DNA of 34,169 nucleotides from Spirogloea muscicola (taxonomy: Eukaryota > Streptophyta > Zygnematophyceae > Spirogloeales > Spirogloeaceae): assembly GCA_009602725.1 (NCBI GenBank), contig WELB01000222.1:191580-225748 (forward strand), in the 5' to 3' direction. The notes under the pieces are model-generated. The model did not search any database and was not told the origin of the DNA. It saw only the letters and a list, made by a program, of their open reading frames with translations. Position numbers and translations under genes: made by a program. Shown here piece by piece: positions 1-10,059 of this stretch. Every line of letters begins with the position of its first letter. Within the stretch, counting starts at the first letter, position 1.

Positions 1-1263
1 CCGCGGCCGCGGGGCTGGCGGCGGCGACGGCGGCGGGAGGCACGCAGCGGGCGGCCGTCCTCCTCTCCGCGCTCGGCATGGCGGCCGTGCTGGCGTACTC
101 GCTGGCGCCGGCGGCGACGGCCCAGGCCCGATCCTTGTCCGGCGGGGCGGACACCCGTGGTCGCGCGATATCCACGCCCAGGTTATCCACAAGTCTGCGA
201 GCCAGTCAACTTGCAGGCGCAAATTGGCTTATAAGAGAAGGCTGCTGATCTTAGTCACTCCTCATTACCTCGACAATGATGAGTGCTTCAAGAGAGGGAC
301 TGATCCGTGATCAGGAAAGGGTGGAGGCAGCACCATTGGCTACGAAACCAGTGATCCGCGCAGGCTGATCTTTTTCACCTTATGGATCGGTCACTCAGGC
401 GGGATGACCGTCAGGCAAGCCTCGTGAGGCTGGACATCAGGAACAGCGATGATCCTCGATACGACAGGCGAGGGTGGATGCTGGATCCGCTTGCCGCTGC
501 TGCACAGGTAGGACTCGAAGGTCAGGCCTCGCCTTCCACGAGCAGCACGACTGCTCCACAAAGACTGGCCTATAGGTGCCTTGATGATCAGCTTGTGTCT
601 GTGCAGCTTTAGCTTTCGTGCTTCAATGACATTCAATGGCTGTTCGTCCAAAGGGGTCGCATTGTGTAGCAGGTCACACGATGATAGCGGGCACATCAAC
701 TGCCTCTCTTCTCGACCTGTAATAGAAGCCTGATCCACCTGTTGGTGCAGGCGGTGCGACTGCTTGTACAGCTGTGCACCTAGGCGAGATTAAGGCCGGC
801 TCTGCTCGTGGCAATCACCGGCATCATCACTGCAACGAGACATTCATCTTGTGGGGTGGTCAAGTGAAATTTCGAGTATGTAGCTCTTTTACATGCAATG
901 GCGATCACTTATTTCTCCTTTTGGTGATTGCTTTGTCTCCACTTGCTGATGGAGCTGCTCCTCCTTAATTTGGAATGATGCTCCAGATTTAGGCAAGTCT
1001 GCATCTAGGCTGCAGAGGCAAGACTGTGCTTAACAAACAGCAACTTAAATTTGCAGAACGAAGCTCCAGACCTGGACAACGGCTATGTGGATGTCATCCT
1101 GGAGCCATTTGAGGTGGCTGTTGCAACAGGCAGGATTGGCATGGCTCATGCCATCAGCAATTTGCACGAGGTGGAGAGTGCTTACCTCTTTGCATGTCAA
1201 GATGCTACTTTCGACAAGGCGAATCCAAGTACAGACTACAATATCTGGCCCAGTCTTACATGA
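1..1263 (+). CDS. RmlC-like cupin-fold protein, 3' part, secreted or lumen-targeted (partial at left edge)
   Basis: Four exons model well: <1-181, 607-665, 751-875 and 1057-1263 (stop TGA 1261-1263), with introns starting GTTATC, GTAGCA and GTATGT, all ending in AG, and phases agreeing. The product is at least 189 residues. The first exon ends a hydrophobic alanine-rich stretch with an Ala-X-Ala-like site (PAATAQA), suggesting a signal or thylakoid-transfer peptide, then GADTRGR. The second and third exons carry FSFRASMTFNG and the cupin metal-site motif RGNHRHHHCNETF (His cluster plus Glu); the fourth carries GYVDVILEPFEVAV and GMAHAISN, the second cupin strand set with its His. This matches plant/algal small cupins of unknown function, related by fold to sugar isomerases of the WxcM/FdtA kind. 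Substrate unknown. The first two introns are the weakest part of the model. The start codon lies to the left of the window. Confidence 0.72.
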
Positions 1264-2530
1264 TCTTGCACTAGCTTTGACCAAACCACATCAAACAGGA
1301 AAACGGGCAAAGTAGCGTATCCATACATCTGGTATGGTTGCTCATATGTCGCATGTTTGATGGGGCTAGCAAGCCAATGTCTGTGTGCAAATCCTGCCAA
1401 GCCTACTGCGAATTGTGCATGGGAAGAGGGCTCAATAGAACGTTCTTGCTCATGTCATTGCTCATGCTGTGACAGTCATAGGAGCTGCGGATGTAGCTAG
1501 CATCATCTTGTTGGCTCTTGATAGCTGTTTTGCGCAAAGTCTTTGGATCGTTTGTACCAATGCCACTCGCCCAAATGAGGGGCAACCAAGGAGACCCACC
1601 CTCATTCATTTCAGAGTCCTCTACAGTGGTCCACACGTGTAAGGCCATTGAACAGTGGCCTTGCTGAGCAACTGCAGTAGCGTTGAATCCGTGGTAACCT
1701 GCTCCTTGGACTTTTAAAGAGTGCGAAGATGCAAGACTGCCTCATCAGTGGAGGCCCATTCGGGCTTCACACGAGACCAGGTAATTGAGGAGGCCACTAG
1801 GACCAGGCAAGTCAGTAAACCAGTGGAAAGCTGGGCGCCTTCGAGATGTAAATGAGTGGATTGTGGTGGGTCTATACGTACTCCCCAGATCACCCAGCAC
1901 CTTAAATGAAATTGCATGACTTGGACACAATTGCCTTCGGATGGATCAGACAACATCAGACGGCTTATTGAACGGCAAGGTCTATTGACTGCAGTGCGCG
2001 TCTCAGGGATACTGCACCCTGCCCATGCAGTATCAGTAATAGTATTATGCAGGAGCGTGAAGAAGACAACATACGAGGGGTGACTGCATTGTAGTACAGC
2101 AAGTTCAGTTATCAGCCAGCTTTGCCTTCCATAGTAGCAACCAGCCAAATAAGCTGGACTTGTATGAGTCGTGCCTGCATCATTGTGAGGTGTCTTCAAG
2201 CTATTGATGTCATCGAATATATCAGAGCAGCCTTTGCTAGAACATAATCTTCAGTCGCAAGAACCGGTCCTGATAAGCTGTTGGCATTTATGCGTCAGCT
2301 TCATGTAGGCTAGATTTACTTCATTCAATCTGGGGAGAACAAGAGAGAAGGTGCACACTGTCCATGAAGTGGAAGGGAGGCCAAGCTGAGCCAACACACG
2401 CTTCACGCGAAAGACAAAGGAAGAATTGCTAGAGAGGCTACACAATGCGAGGCCCTGGGAAGAAGCTTGCAAACATACTTGCATGCAAGAGTTGAGCTGT
2501 TTCATGTAAGTTGAATCTGCAGGCCAAACC
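1264..2530. other. No assignable gene; 3' flank of cupin gene plus unrecognised minus-strand open stretches
   Basis: This 1.27-kb stretch follows the cupin stop codon. The minus strand has open stretches (about 1714-2199 and 2251-2532) that include splice-like ends, but I could not recognise a protein family or obtain consistent intron phases. They may be pieces of an unrecognised gene, old transposon sequence or chance. Nothing else was seen. Confidence 0.3.
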
Positions 2531-2817
2531 ATTTGGTCTTAAGATATCCAGAAGTGAAGGAGCTGCATCAACTGCAAAAGCGTCCAAGCAATGAGATAAA
2601 GCGTTTTCTCGTCTACAGGTACAAGCGCGAGACTGGATTGCTCATGAATGGCCCAGGTGCTTCAGTGGACCATTGTGTGGTTGGGTGCCCAGTCAACCAG
2701 CACCACGTCAGGCCTAGGGCTTTAGATCCAACGCACCAGAAATTAGGGTTCAGGGGTCAGTGCCGGGTGGCGGAGGGGCCCCGGGGCCCGCCGCGCGCGG
2801 GCCAAACGACGCCCGCC

Positions 2818-2839
2818 GCCGCCGCCGCCGCCGCCGCCG

Positions 2840-2886
<47 letters not shown>

Positions 2887-2906
2887 NGGGCCGCCTCCGG
2901 CGCCGC

Positions 2907-2937
<31 letters not shown>

Positions 2938-2944
2938 GCTGCCG
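2818..2944. repeat. GCC trinucleotide runs flanking a 45-T homopolymer and an assembly N
   Basis: A (GCC)n run at about 2818-2840 is followed by 45 T residues (2842-2886), a single N at 2887, then further GCC/GCT triplets to about 2946. The island just precedes the first readable exon of the TLDc gene. An abrupt T run ending exactly at an N looks like an unresolved assembly join, so the length and phase of this interval should not be trusted. Confidence 0.85.
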
Positions 2945-2956
2945 CCGTCCGTTTCC

Positions 2957-5900
2957 TTGGCCGGCACGGTGGCTCCCGGTGCTGGCAGCAGCCGGCCTGA
3001 AGAGCCGCAAGCTTCGCTCGCGTGTCCTGGCGAGGCCGCGGGCTCCGCCGCCCTGCCGCAAGTCCCCTTCCTCATCCTCATCGGCAGCGACGAGGTGAAT
3101 CTCCTGCAGAGGCTGGCCCGCCACGCCACCAAGGAGGCGCACTTTCCCTTACTGCGATGCAGCTTGCCCTGGGGAGGCCATGCTGTGGCACGAGCTCCAT
3201 CGGTCGCATCAGTCGTGAGATGGACGTCTGTATCGATGCGCTGAGGTCTGCCGCGTGAAAGCCGTGGCTAAAGTCATACTTTTTCAGTGGTCGAGACGTC
3301 CATCGGTCAGTAAGAAGGTCGTGACCGACGTGCGGGATTTGGCTTGCAGCTGGAGACGCAGCTGCAGAGTGGCCTCGCTGAGATCGACTTCGGCCTGCAG
3401 GGCTCGCGCATCGACGCCGACAGCTTCGTCGGCCTGCGGCGCGTCCAAGAGGCCGGCCCTCCGCGTGAAGCTGCCGCCCCTTCCTCCCCTTCCTCGAGAT
3501 CGCAGGGCCACTGGACCTTGAAGGACCGGCTGGCGGCAGCCTTGCACATTCGCCAGTGGCGGAGCCACAAGCGGCCTTCACTCAGTCCCTCACTTCCAGC
3601 ACTGACGACCGACTCTCAGCAACCACCAGCAGGAACAGTGGCGAGGCCTGCCGATGGCAATGCAGATGCCTCCTGGCCGCAGAGGAACGGTCAAGAGTTG
3701 ACGCTGGTCCAGCCTTCTCCAGACCTTGACAGAAGAGGCAATGGCGGTGGTTTGAGGGCGAAGGCCGAAGCTCATCCGGAGGACCTCGCCACCTTTGAGC
3801 TCCTCTGGAAGGTGGGAGACTCTGAAGGCCCTCTGCAGCGCCTTCAGTTCAAGACGTCCTCTGCTGGGTGAGTTGCTGAAAGTAACCAAAGCAAGGGCCT
3901 CACCTCTAGGCCTACTGGTGTAGATAGTAGACACTTAAAGACAACTTGCATTCTTAGAATGCATCCTTGGTGATTCTAGGAGGGCCTCAGATCAAAGTCG
4001 TATGTGCAACTATGTTGGTGGTGTTGCTGATTACTTGATATGCCCCTTTGATACACTTGTGGATCACAATAAGCAGGCTCAGTCTCATATTGAGACGCCT
4101 GGAGCTCTGGTCCGAGGAAAGTGACAGCACAAGGGTTGTGGCATCTGCCGCCGCCAAGGCTGCTCTGATCGCCAACAAGGGGCCCTGGAGGGGCAGCAAC
4201 AGCTTCGGCAGAGGCGTGACAGCCAGGAATGCTTCAATCCTGGACATTCGGCTGCACTCGAAGCTCTCCTTGCAAAGGAAGACTCCGGTAGATGAAAGCC
4301 ACCTTGCCCTTGATGCCATGAGCAGCACTTCAACCATGTCAACGCATGGGAGGTCTCTAGGACCAAACGAGATTGCAACTGCCACAAACCATAGCCAAGC
4401 TGGGCTATTGCTTGAGACGGGGCAACCTGCTGCAATGTGGAGGGAGGGAGGCAAGCCTTTGAGGATACCAATGACATTCGCAGACGTAGAACAGCTGAGT
4501 CCCAGACTGGGAGTGACCAAGGCACCCTTGGAGCCGAAGGTGCACGATAGCAGGTCAGGGGGCGTGAGTGAGAACACGATCTCCTGGGGCTCCATCATGG
4601 TGGAGGGCAGGTGTCTTCCAAAGAGAGAAGGACAGTCTCTTGTACTGAAAGACAATCATTTCCGTGCCGTGAGTACAAATGCCTATGCTCAGTACGTGCT
4701 TCAGTAAAGCAATTGGAGTCCACAATGCCTGAGCTGTTCCTAGCAACAACGTCATAAGTTGCAATGCTGTGACCAGCACGCAGCTTGTGGTCATTGAAGT
4801 TGGCGGCCGCTCTTCCTGTACGCTACCGCTTGTCCACGTGGGTATTACTGTACAGTACGTCCAGAGATGGCATCAGGTATGCTGGCTTGCACCTTCCATT
4901 GGCATTTGTGTTTGACGTGCCTGTAATGGTGATCCTCCAAGTACTCAACTTTAAGTGGCAAGCAGTCACAGTCTGTCTATAGCTATGGCATTGCAGCCTG
5001 AAGACCCTGTATCGCAAGGTTGTGAGGAAAGGACCATGCATCCTTGTCATCAGGGACACTAGGCAGCATGTAAGCTGCAACATATGCAGAACCTATGGTA
5101 TTTGCAATCCATGTTTAGGAGCTGTGCTTTTCTTGCTTAGACCTTACATCTGGTGTGGGAACGCATGCTTGTAATGACAACCTCCATCGAGCCACTCCTG
5201 GCCAGTTTGATGTGCAACTTATGAACTCTTGCTCTCATCAGTGTGATTACTGTACATTTCTTGGTGTCGTGATTTTCCCTGCTTGCTTGGCTAATGTGCT
5301 GACCTGCACACTGGTCTACATGTCAGGTTTTTGGCTGCTTCACCTCTGAAGAATGGAAGGTTGCCACTCGGTACTACGGCAATGGCCAATGCTTCGTCTT
5401 TCAGGTCAGCTGCCAGGAGTTGTGATGCTCTATCCCTTGCTGCATCTTTGTCACAGGACGCCAGCCGCTGCACATTTCAGTTGTCTTTGTGCACCCATTT
5501 TGCACATCTGGCAGATTGTCTTGACAAGGATTGCTCAGCAATCAGGTAGATCAATGGGTTGTCAGAATACTTTTTCTAACTGGATGTTGAATGAAGTCAG
5601 GTGCATCCTGAGTTGCGAGCCTACCGGTGGACGCACGCCAATAACTTCTTCATGTTCTCCAACCTTAGTATGCTGGCTATGGGGGGCGGGTAAGTCCAGA
5701 TTAGTGTGCAAATCTACTCCTGCTTCAAATCAACCATCCAATGCTCAGATGTGAGCTCGATCAGGCTTTTATGTTGATACTTCGCTTCATATGCTGCAGT
5801 GGTGGCTGATTTGCAGGGGCCATTTCAGCATCTTGTTACATGGTGATCTGCTCACGGGCCACAGTGGTCCATGTGAGACCTTTGATAGTCTTTCCCTTGC

Positions 5901-6215
5901 CAGGTACAAGCGTACAGCTTTCAATTGAGCGACGGCGTTCTGATGTTGTCATCCTCGCTCCTCTAATCAAGGCTTCTAGGCTGCAACTCATAGCTGTGCT
6001 CGCCTTCCAGGACGCCCTAGCCCTCCTCGCTGAGCATCACTCTCTAGATTACATAAATAGAAGACTGCTACATTGGGCTTGCAGGTGTGTGTGACTAGTT
6101 TATGACTGCTTCTCAAGTCGCTGCTTACTTATTTTTCTGATCAATATTTGGTTCTCATTGCAGCTCTGAGGACTTCAGCTTAGTCCACTTGGAAGTTTGG
6201 GGCTTCGCTCGATGA
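2957..6215 (+). CDS. TLDc-domain protein (TLD/OXR-type) with degenerate EF-hand-like N-terminal segment
   Basis: Exons 3350-3867, 4077-4610, 4784-4876, 4997-5069, 5327-5404, 5601-5689, 5817-5903 and 6164-6215 (stop TGA 6213-6215) join with matching phases to 507 residues. The last seven exons encode a TLDc domain: LPVRYRLSTWVLLYSTSRDG, then LKTLYRKV and ILVIRD, VFGCFTSEEWKV, RYYGNGQCFVF, YRWTHANNFFM, a Gly-rich turn, HSGPCETF, and the C-terminal LEVWGF. Near the N-terminus EIDFGLQGSRIDADSF resembles a degenerate EF-hand loop, which some plant TLDc proteins carry. The middle (about 300 residues) is low-complexity and probably disordered. TLDc proteins are linked to oxidative-stress protection and V-ATPase regulation; the algal role is not known. 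A further upstream exon (about 2957-3214, GTGAGA donor, phase 0) is plausible, containing SDEVNLLQRLARHATK. The true start is unresolved because the 5' end lies in the N-containing GCC island. Confidence 0.85.
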
Positions 6216-6240
6216 TATGTGGAAAGGTGTCCCTTCCATA

Positions 6241-6294
6241 TTGGTAGCTCAACGTCTTCATCATGCTTTGGTAGCTCAACGTCTTCATCATGCT
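6241..6294. repeat. Perfect 27-bp tandem duplication
   Basis: Two adjacent copies of a 27-bp unit beginning TTGGTAGCTCAACG occupy 6241-6267 and 6268-6294, just past the TLDc stop codon, so probably in its 3' UTR. Immediately downstream (about 6316-6370) is a GGCCAGGACT-rich stretch with several overlapping inverted copies that could fold into hairpins. Confidence 0.85.
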
Positions 6295-6429
6295 TCAAAC
6301 TCTGTCTTGGGCCCCCCTGGCGAGGACTGGGGCCAGGACTGGTCCTGGCCAGGACAGTCCTGGCCAGGGTTTTGATCAAGAACCGATGTGAGCACTTAGT
6401 GACAAACAAGGGAGTACGTTCTCATTATT

Positions 6430-7200
6430 TCTTGAAACTTCTGCTATGAGCTGCTGGGCAGCAGCAGCATTGGTTGGACAGTAGGATGTCAACATGAGCG
6501 AGACTGCTTTCTTTTGTCTGTCGTATACATGCCGTCAACATGATTGTACCCAACAGGTCTTTGAGGATGGGATCTAATGGTGTCATTCGATTTTCTCCTT
6601 CTGCAAGCTGCATCACTCTGCCTCCAAAGAGCCAAACCCACGGCTTGATTTGGCGGGCTGTGAAGCCCACCAATTGGCGGGCTGTGAAGCCCACCAAATC
6701 ACGAAGAGACAAGGTAGCAACGTCAATCATACCTCTGCTTGACAAAACACCATGCTAATGGCATGGAAAAAGCACCGTTATAAACTTCGAGATATTGACA
6801 AGACAGTGACGCGACAACTCAAGGCCGGATGAACTTGATGCCATGTCGCCGCTTGACTCGCCCATACCTGTGCATAACAAGGCATATGTGGCTAATTGCA
6901 AGGTATGGCTGGGGCTCCTGACATCAATAAGATCAGGAATGCCAGCATCCACCAAGTGTTGAGCTAAGTGCACTTTAAAACCGAGATTTCAGTATCTTAT
7001 GAGATCTATCTGCCAGTTTATAGCAGTGATGCGAGTCCAAATCGGTCGATTGCTACGTCAAGTACAAGGTGGCAGCCAAGGGAGATGGGCAAGGCAATCA
7101 GAGCCGGGGTTGCAGCATCAATCTCAAAGTCCAAGCGCTTGAAACGATAAGCTTCATCGTAGTGTCGACTGGCTGGTCATGAACTGGCATCAATGATGCC
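6430..7200 (-). other. Unassigned region with exon-like minus-strand open stretches
   Basis: Minus-strand open stretches at about 6500-6745, 6860-6970 and 7035-7150 have coding-like composition. One contains LAQHLVDAGIPDLIDV followed by a GTATGG donor; another contains RLDFEIDAATPALIALP. I could not name a family or phase them into one protein. They lie between the TLDc gene and the copia zone, so decayed mobile DNA is as likely as a host gene. Confidence 0.25.
6652..6705. repeat. 54-bp imperfect palindrome made of two tandem 24-bp units
   Basis: Two direct copies of a unit containing TTGGCGGGCTGTGAAGCCC lie back to back, and the whole block, from GATTTGG to CCAAATC, is also nearly its own reverse complement around a central CCAATTGG. 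It could form a long imperfect hairpin. It lies in non-coding or unassigned DNA. Confidence 0.75.
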
Positions 7201-7460
7201 AAGTATGCGCCAATAGGCCATGTCTCACTTATACATGAGGAGCTGGAATGCTACACCCTGGAACACTTTATGGTGCGACAGCCCTGTACCTGATCCCTCA
7301 CAAGACATTAACAGCCCTCGCACTCATTTTGTAGTATGGCTGGCATTCGAGTTGGTTCAGCAGACCTGGAGCCCCAATGAGGACAATCGTCCCAAGTGAC
7401 TCGCAATGAAGAACCCTCTCTATATCTGAAGCGACAATGATAGCAGAGGGGTGAGACTTT

Positions 7461-7560
7461 CTGCAGATGCATGAGAGCTTGTCACGATTTCCACCGGGAA
7501 TATAGTGGCTGCTGGCATTAGGCAAGGACAAATTCTTCGCCTGCAATGCTTAGTCATCGT
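7461..7560. repeat. 100-bp dispersed repeat, three copies in the copia zone
   Basis: A segment containing TAGTGGCTGCTGGCATTA and CCTGCAATGCTTAGT occurs here, again in the same orientation at about 9957-10052, and inverted at about 8757-8870. Copies look roughly four-fifths identical by eye. It travels with the copia fragments and is probably part of that element family. Confidence 0.75.
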
Positions 7561-7619
7561 GCAGCAGCCATCACCAGACGGTTTTTGGACTAATCTGACT
7601 AATCAGCAACTCCTTTCTA

Positions 7620-8228
7620 GTGATGAGTATTTGTTCAGTGGTGCAACACCAGCGGGAAGTGAGTGCTGAAGTCCAAACATCAGCCCATCCAGTCCCTGTT
7701 GTAGTACAACCAGCTGCAGCTGCTGAGGTCCTTGCACCTGCTGTAAGTTCGACAGCAGCACCACTTGCACCTGACCATGCCTTCATTGCACTGCATGGGG
7801 ACCCTTCTTCTCCTTCTCAAGCTCTCGCATCTGATATTGCTGTTTTGTGGTAGGAAGCCGCCGATGCTGAGTATGCATCTCTCTTGAAAATAAGATGGCA
7901 GCTGACTTCTCTTCCTCCTGGTTTAAAGGGCATTGGTTGCAAGTGGGTGCTACGCTGAAAAGAAGCGTGGATTGATAAAACTCGATTGGTAGCAAAGGGA
8001 TACTCCCAAATAGAGGAAGTAGATACTTCTGAAACCTTTGCTACAGTGGCGAAGTTCACTTCTATACGTGTCTTACTGACTATTGCAGCTCTGGAAACTT
8101 ATGAGCTTCATCATGTGGACGTGAAAACTGCCTATCTCAACTGTAATTTTGACGAAAAGACTTATATGGACCAGCCTGAGAGCCATGTCCATCAGGAAGC
8201 AAACTCTGACCTACTTGTCTGCAAGTGA
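7620..8228 (+). pseudogene. Ty1/copia integrase-RT linker and reverse transcriptase N-terminal fragment
   Basis: Reading across frame breaks, about 7860-7980 encodes AADAEYASLLK, GCKWVLR and the beginning of the RT, then 7986-8228 encodes VAKGYSQIEEVDTSETFA, FTSIRVLLTIAALE, HHVDVKTAYLNCNFDEKTYM. These are hallmark copia RT motifs, including the Asp of the first catalytic motif (DVKTAYLN). The upstream 7620-7855 region is Ser/Ala/Pro-rich like the usual copia integrase-RT spacer. A stop follows LLVCK, and the rest of the RT and the RNase H are absent, so this is a truncated relic. It is the spacer and left arm of the inverted duplication. Confidence 0.85.
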
Positions 8229-8264
8229 AACTTCGCCACTGGAGCAAAGATAACAGAAAATCAT

Positions 8265-8730
8265 ACTCCCTCTATTTAAGAGTATCCCTTCGCTAGCAGA
8301 CGAGCTTAATATCGATCCACACTACTGTCTGCAATTTCTTCTACGCGTAGCACCCACTTACAACCCATTATCTTTCTACCAGAGAAGTCAGCTGCCATTT
8401 GTACTTCTGATGAGAGACGCATACTCAACAAGCGGCAGCTTCCTGCCACTAAACAGCATCATCAGATGCAAGAGCTTGAGAAAGAGAAGAAGGGTCCCCC
8501 TGCAATGCCATGAAGGCATGTTCAGGTGCGAGTGGTGCTGCTGTCGAACTTACAGCAGGTGCAAGGACCTCGGCAGCTGCAGGTGGTTGTACTATCGCAG
8601 GGACTGGATGTGCTCATATATAAAATTCAGCAGATACTCTCTCACTTTCCAATGGTGTTGCACCATTGGACAAACACTCATCACCAGGAAGAAGTTGCTG
8701 GTCAGTCGGATTAGTCTTAACTCCCTCTGA
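8265..8730 (-). pseudogene. Second, inverted copy of the copia linker/RT fragment
   Basis: The reverse complement of 8265-8730 aligns by eye with 7566-8020, including the copia motifs for GCKWVL and AKGYS, but with more frame breaks and stops than the plus-strand copy. It cannot encode a working protein. It forms the inner part of the right arm of the inverted duplication. Confidence 0.7.
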
Positions 8731-9069
8731 CTATGGCTGCTGCACGTTATAAGTAAGAATTGCAGGCGAATTCTCTCCCTGCCTAATGCCAGCAGCCTTC
8801 ACTACGGTGGAGACATCAACAATCTCAAGTGCATCTGCTCAATCTTTCACTACTCTGCCATGTATTGTCGCTTTAGAAAACAGAAGAGATTATGTTTCAT
8901 GCAAGGAACATGAAGGACTTCCTGCAGAATGCATAGTAAATTTTTGCTACCAACTTGGCAACAGATTTGGACTGTTCCTTCACCAACAGCATACCTATTA
9001 CCTTCATTTGCATAGGTGATGGGAAGAGACGAAATACTCTTGTAGCTGTCAAATGAGTCCTTATGACAG

Positions 9070-9727
9070 CAGATAACAGCAGGTATGCTGGGATGCTGCA
9101 GAACCTATCAAACAGACATCACCTCTCAAGGTTAGTCGTACAGGTCCAGACACAGCCATGAAGGCTTCCTCTGAGATCACAGACATTGTTGAGGATGGCT
9201 TTGGATGATGAGGGTCCATTTCTGGGTATTCCTTCCAACATGTCTACTCAGTGTGCCTGGGATTTCGACAGAAGGAGCAAATTGGAGGCCCAGCCTTGAG
9301 TTCGAGGTCTGCACAGCTTAGGAAAGCCATGGCCTTAGGATACTAAGTGGAGATTTTGTCCTCATGACCTCTCTCCAAGGGAGAGAAGTATGTCCGTCCT
9401 TATCCCAAGCGTTTGCAAGACTTGTATTGCAAGAGAACATTGAAGGACAAGGCTACCACTTAGTATCCTGAGGCCATGAGTTTTCTCAGTTGTGCAGACC
9501 CTGAAGTCATGGCTGGGCCTCCAATCGGCTCTTTCGATTGGAAACCCAGGCACACTGTGAAGACATGCTGGAAGGCATTCCCGGAAATAAACCCTCATCA
9601 TCCAAAGCCATCCTCAACAGCGTCTGTGAAGCCTTCATGGCTGTCTCTGGAAGTAATACTACTAACCTTGAGGAAGGTGATGTCTGGTTGATAGATTCTG
9701 CAGCAACCCAGGTGCTGTTATAAGGAC
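9070..9727. mobile_element. Second inverted duplication of copia gag-protease DNA
   Basis: The left arm (about 9070-9362) and right arm (about 9447-9727) are imperfect reverse complements around an 85-base spacer. Matching landmarks include GAGGATGGCTTTGGATGATG on plus at 9191 and its complement at about 9596-9615, and ACTAAGTGG at 9342 with CCACTTAGT at 9457. The right arm reads on the plus strand into a copia protease-like segment, the left arm on the minus strand into the same segment. Confidence 0.75.
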
Positions 9728-9860
9728 TGATTAGACAAAAATTGTCGACTTGGAATCCTTCATTTTGAGAATATTTCTTCTCTTCCTATCACCTATGCGA
9801 ATGGAATGTCGGGTATGCTGTTGGTAAAGGAACAGTCGAAAATTCATTGCCAAGTAAGTA
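9538..9860 (+). pseudogene. Copia gag C-terminus and aspartic protease fragment (decayed)
   Basis: The plus strand encodes EAFMAVSGSN, then DVWLIDSAAT, which matches the copia protease active-site context (usually WLLDSGAT) with Gly replaced by Ala. Downstream, in shifted frames, PITYANG and YAVGKGTVE resemble the next protease strand. Several frame breaks and an early stop mean it is a relic. Relative to the RT fragment upstream at 7986 the normal gag-protease-RT order is reversed, so at least two separate fragments or a rearrangement are present. Confidence 0.65.
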
Positions 9861-9895
9861 GCATGCCTATGCATTCTGCAGGAAGTCCTTCCATG

Positions 9896-9929
9896 AACAG
9901 AGAAGAAGCTTATAAGCTTCTTCTCTGTT
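9896..9929. repeat. Perfect 34-bp palindrome
   Basis: The sequence AACAGAGAAGAAGCTTA is followed directly by its exact reverse complement, with no loop. It lies just past the copia protease relic. It could be a hairpin/cruciform, or the junction of a head-to-head end. Confidence 0.95.
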
Positions 9930-10059
9930 TCTCAAGCGACAACACATGGCAGAGAGGCAGATGCATGTGAGACTGTCAATCTTCCACCGCAAACATAGTG
10001 GCTGCTGGCATTAAGCAAGGAGAGCTTTTTGCCTGCAATGCTTAGTTATCGTCCCAACT

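Larger units (their letters stand above)
7400..8910. mobile_element. Inverted duplication (foldback) of a decayed Ty1/copia segment
   Basis: The left arm (about 7400-8066) and right arm (about 8222-8910) are imperfect reverse complements. For example, the sequence around AAGGGATACTC at 7996 reappears inverted at about 8287, GTGGGTGCTACGC at 7944 reappears at about 8345, and CTAATGCCAGCAGCC appears on plus at about 8783 and on minus at about 7515. The spacer of about 155 bases carries the intact-looking reverse transcriptase segment. Arms differ by many substitutions and small indels, so the duplication is old. The structure could be a nested or head-to-head insertion of two related elements followed by decay. 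Confidence 0.75.

Noticed and set aside
2743-3132. Long poly-Lys, poly-Phe, poly-Gly or poly-Arg open frames
   Set aside because: They come from translating the T homopolymer and GCC triplets through an N, and have no biological support.
4784-4876. Reading this exon as LVVIEVGGRSSCTLPLVHVG, suggestive of a VPS13-like protein
   Set aside because: The phase-2 frame instead gives LPVRYRLSTWVLLYSTSRDG and continues into all other TLDc exons, so the first reading was a wrong frame.
7298-7546. Minus-strand host exon containing IVASDIERVLHCESLG
   Set aside because: The same DNA recurs inverted at about 8755-8910 and in part at 9957-10052, so it belongs to the copia repeat family and not to a host gene.
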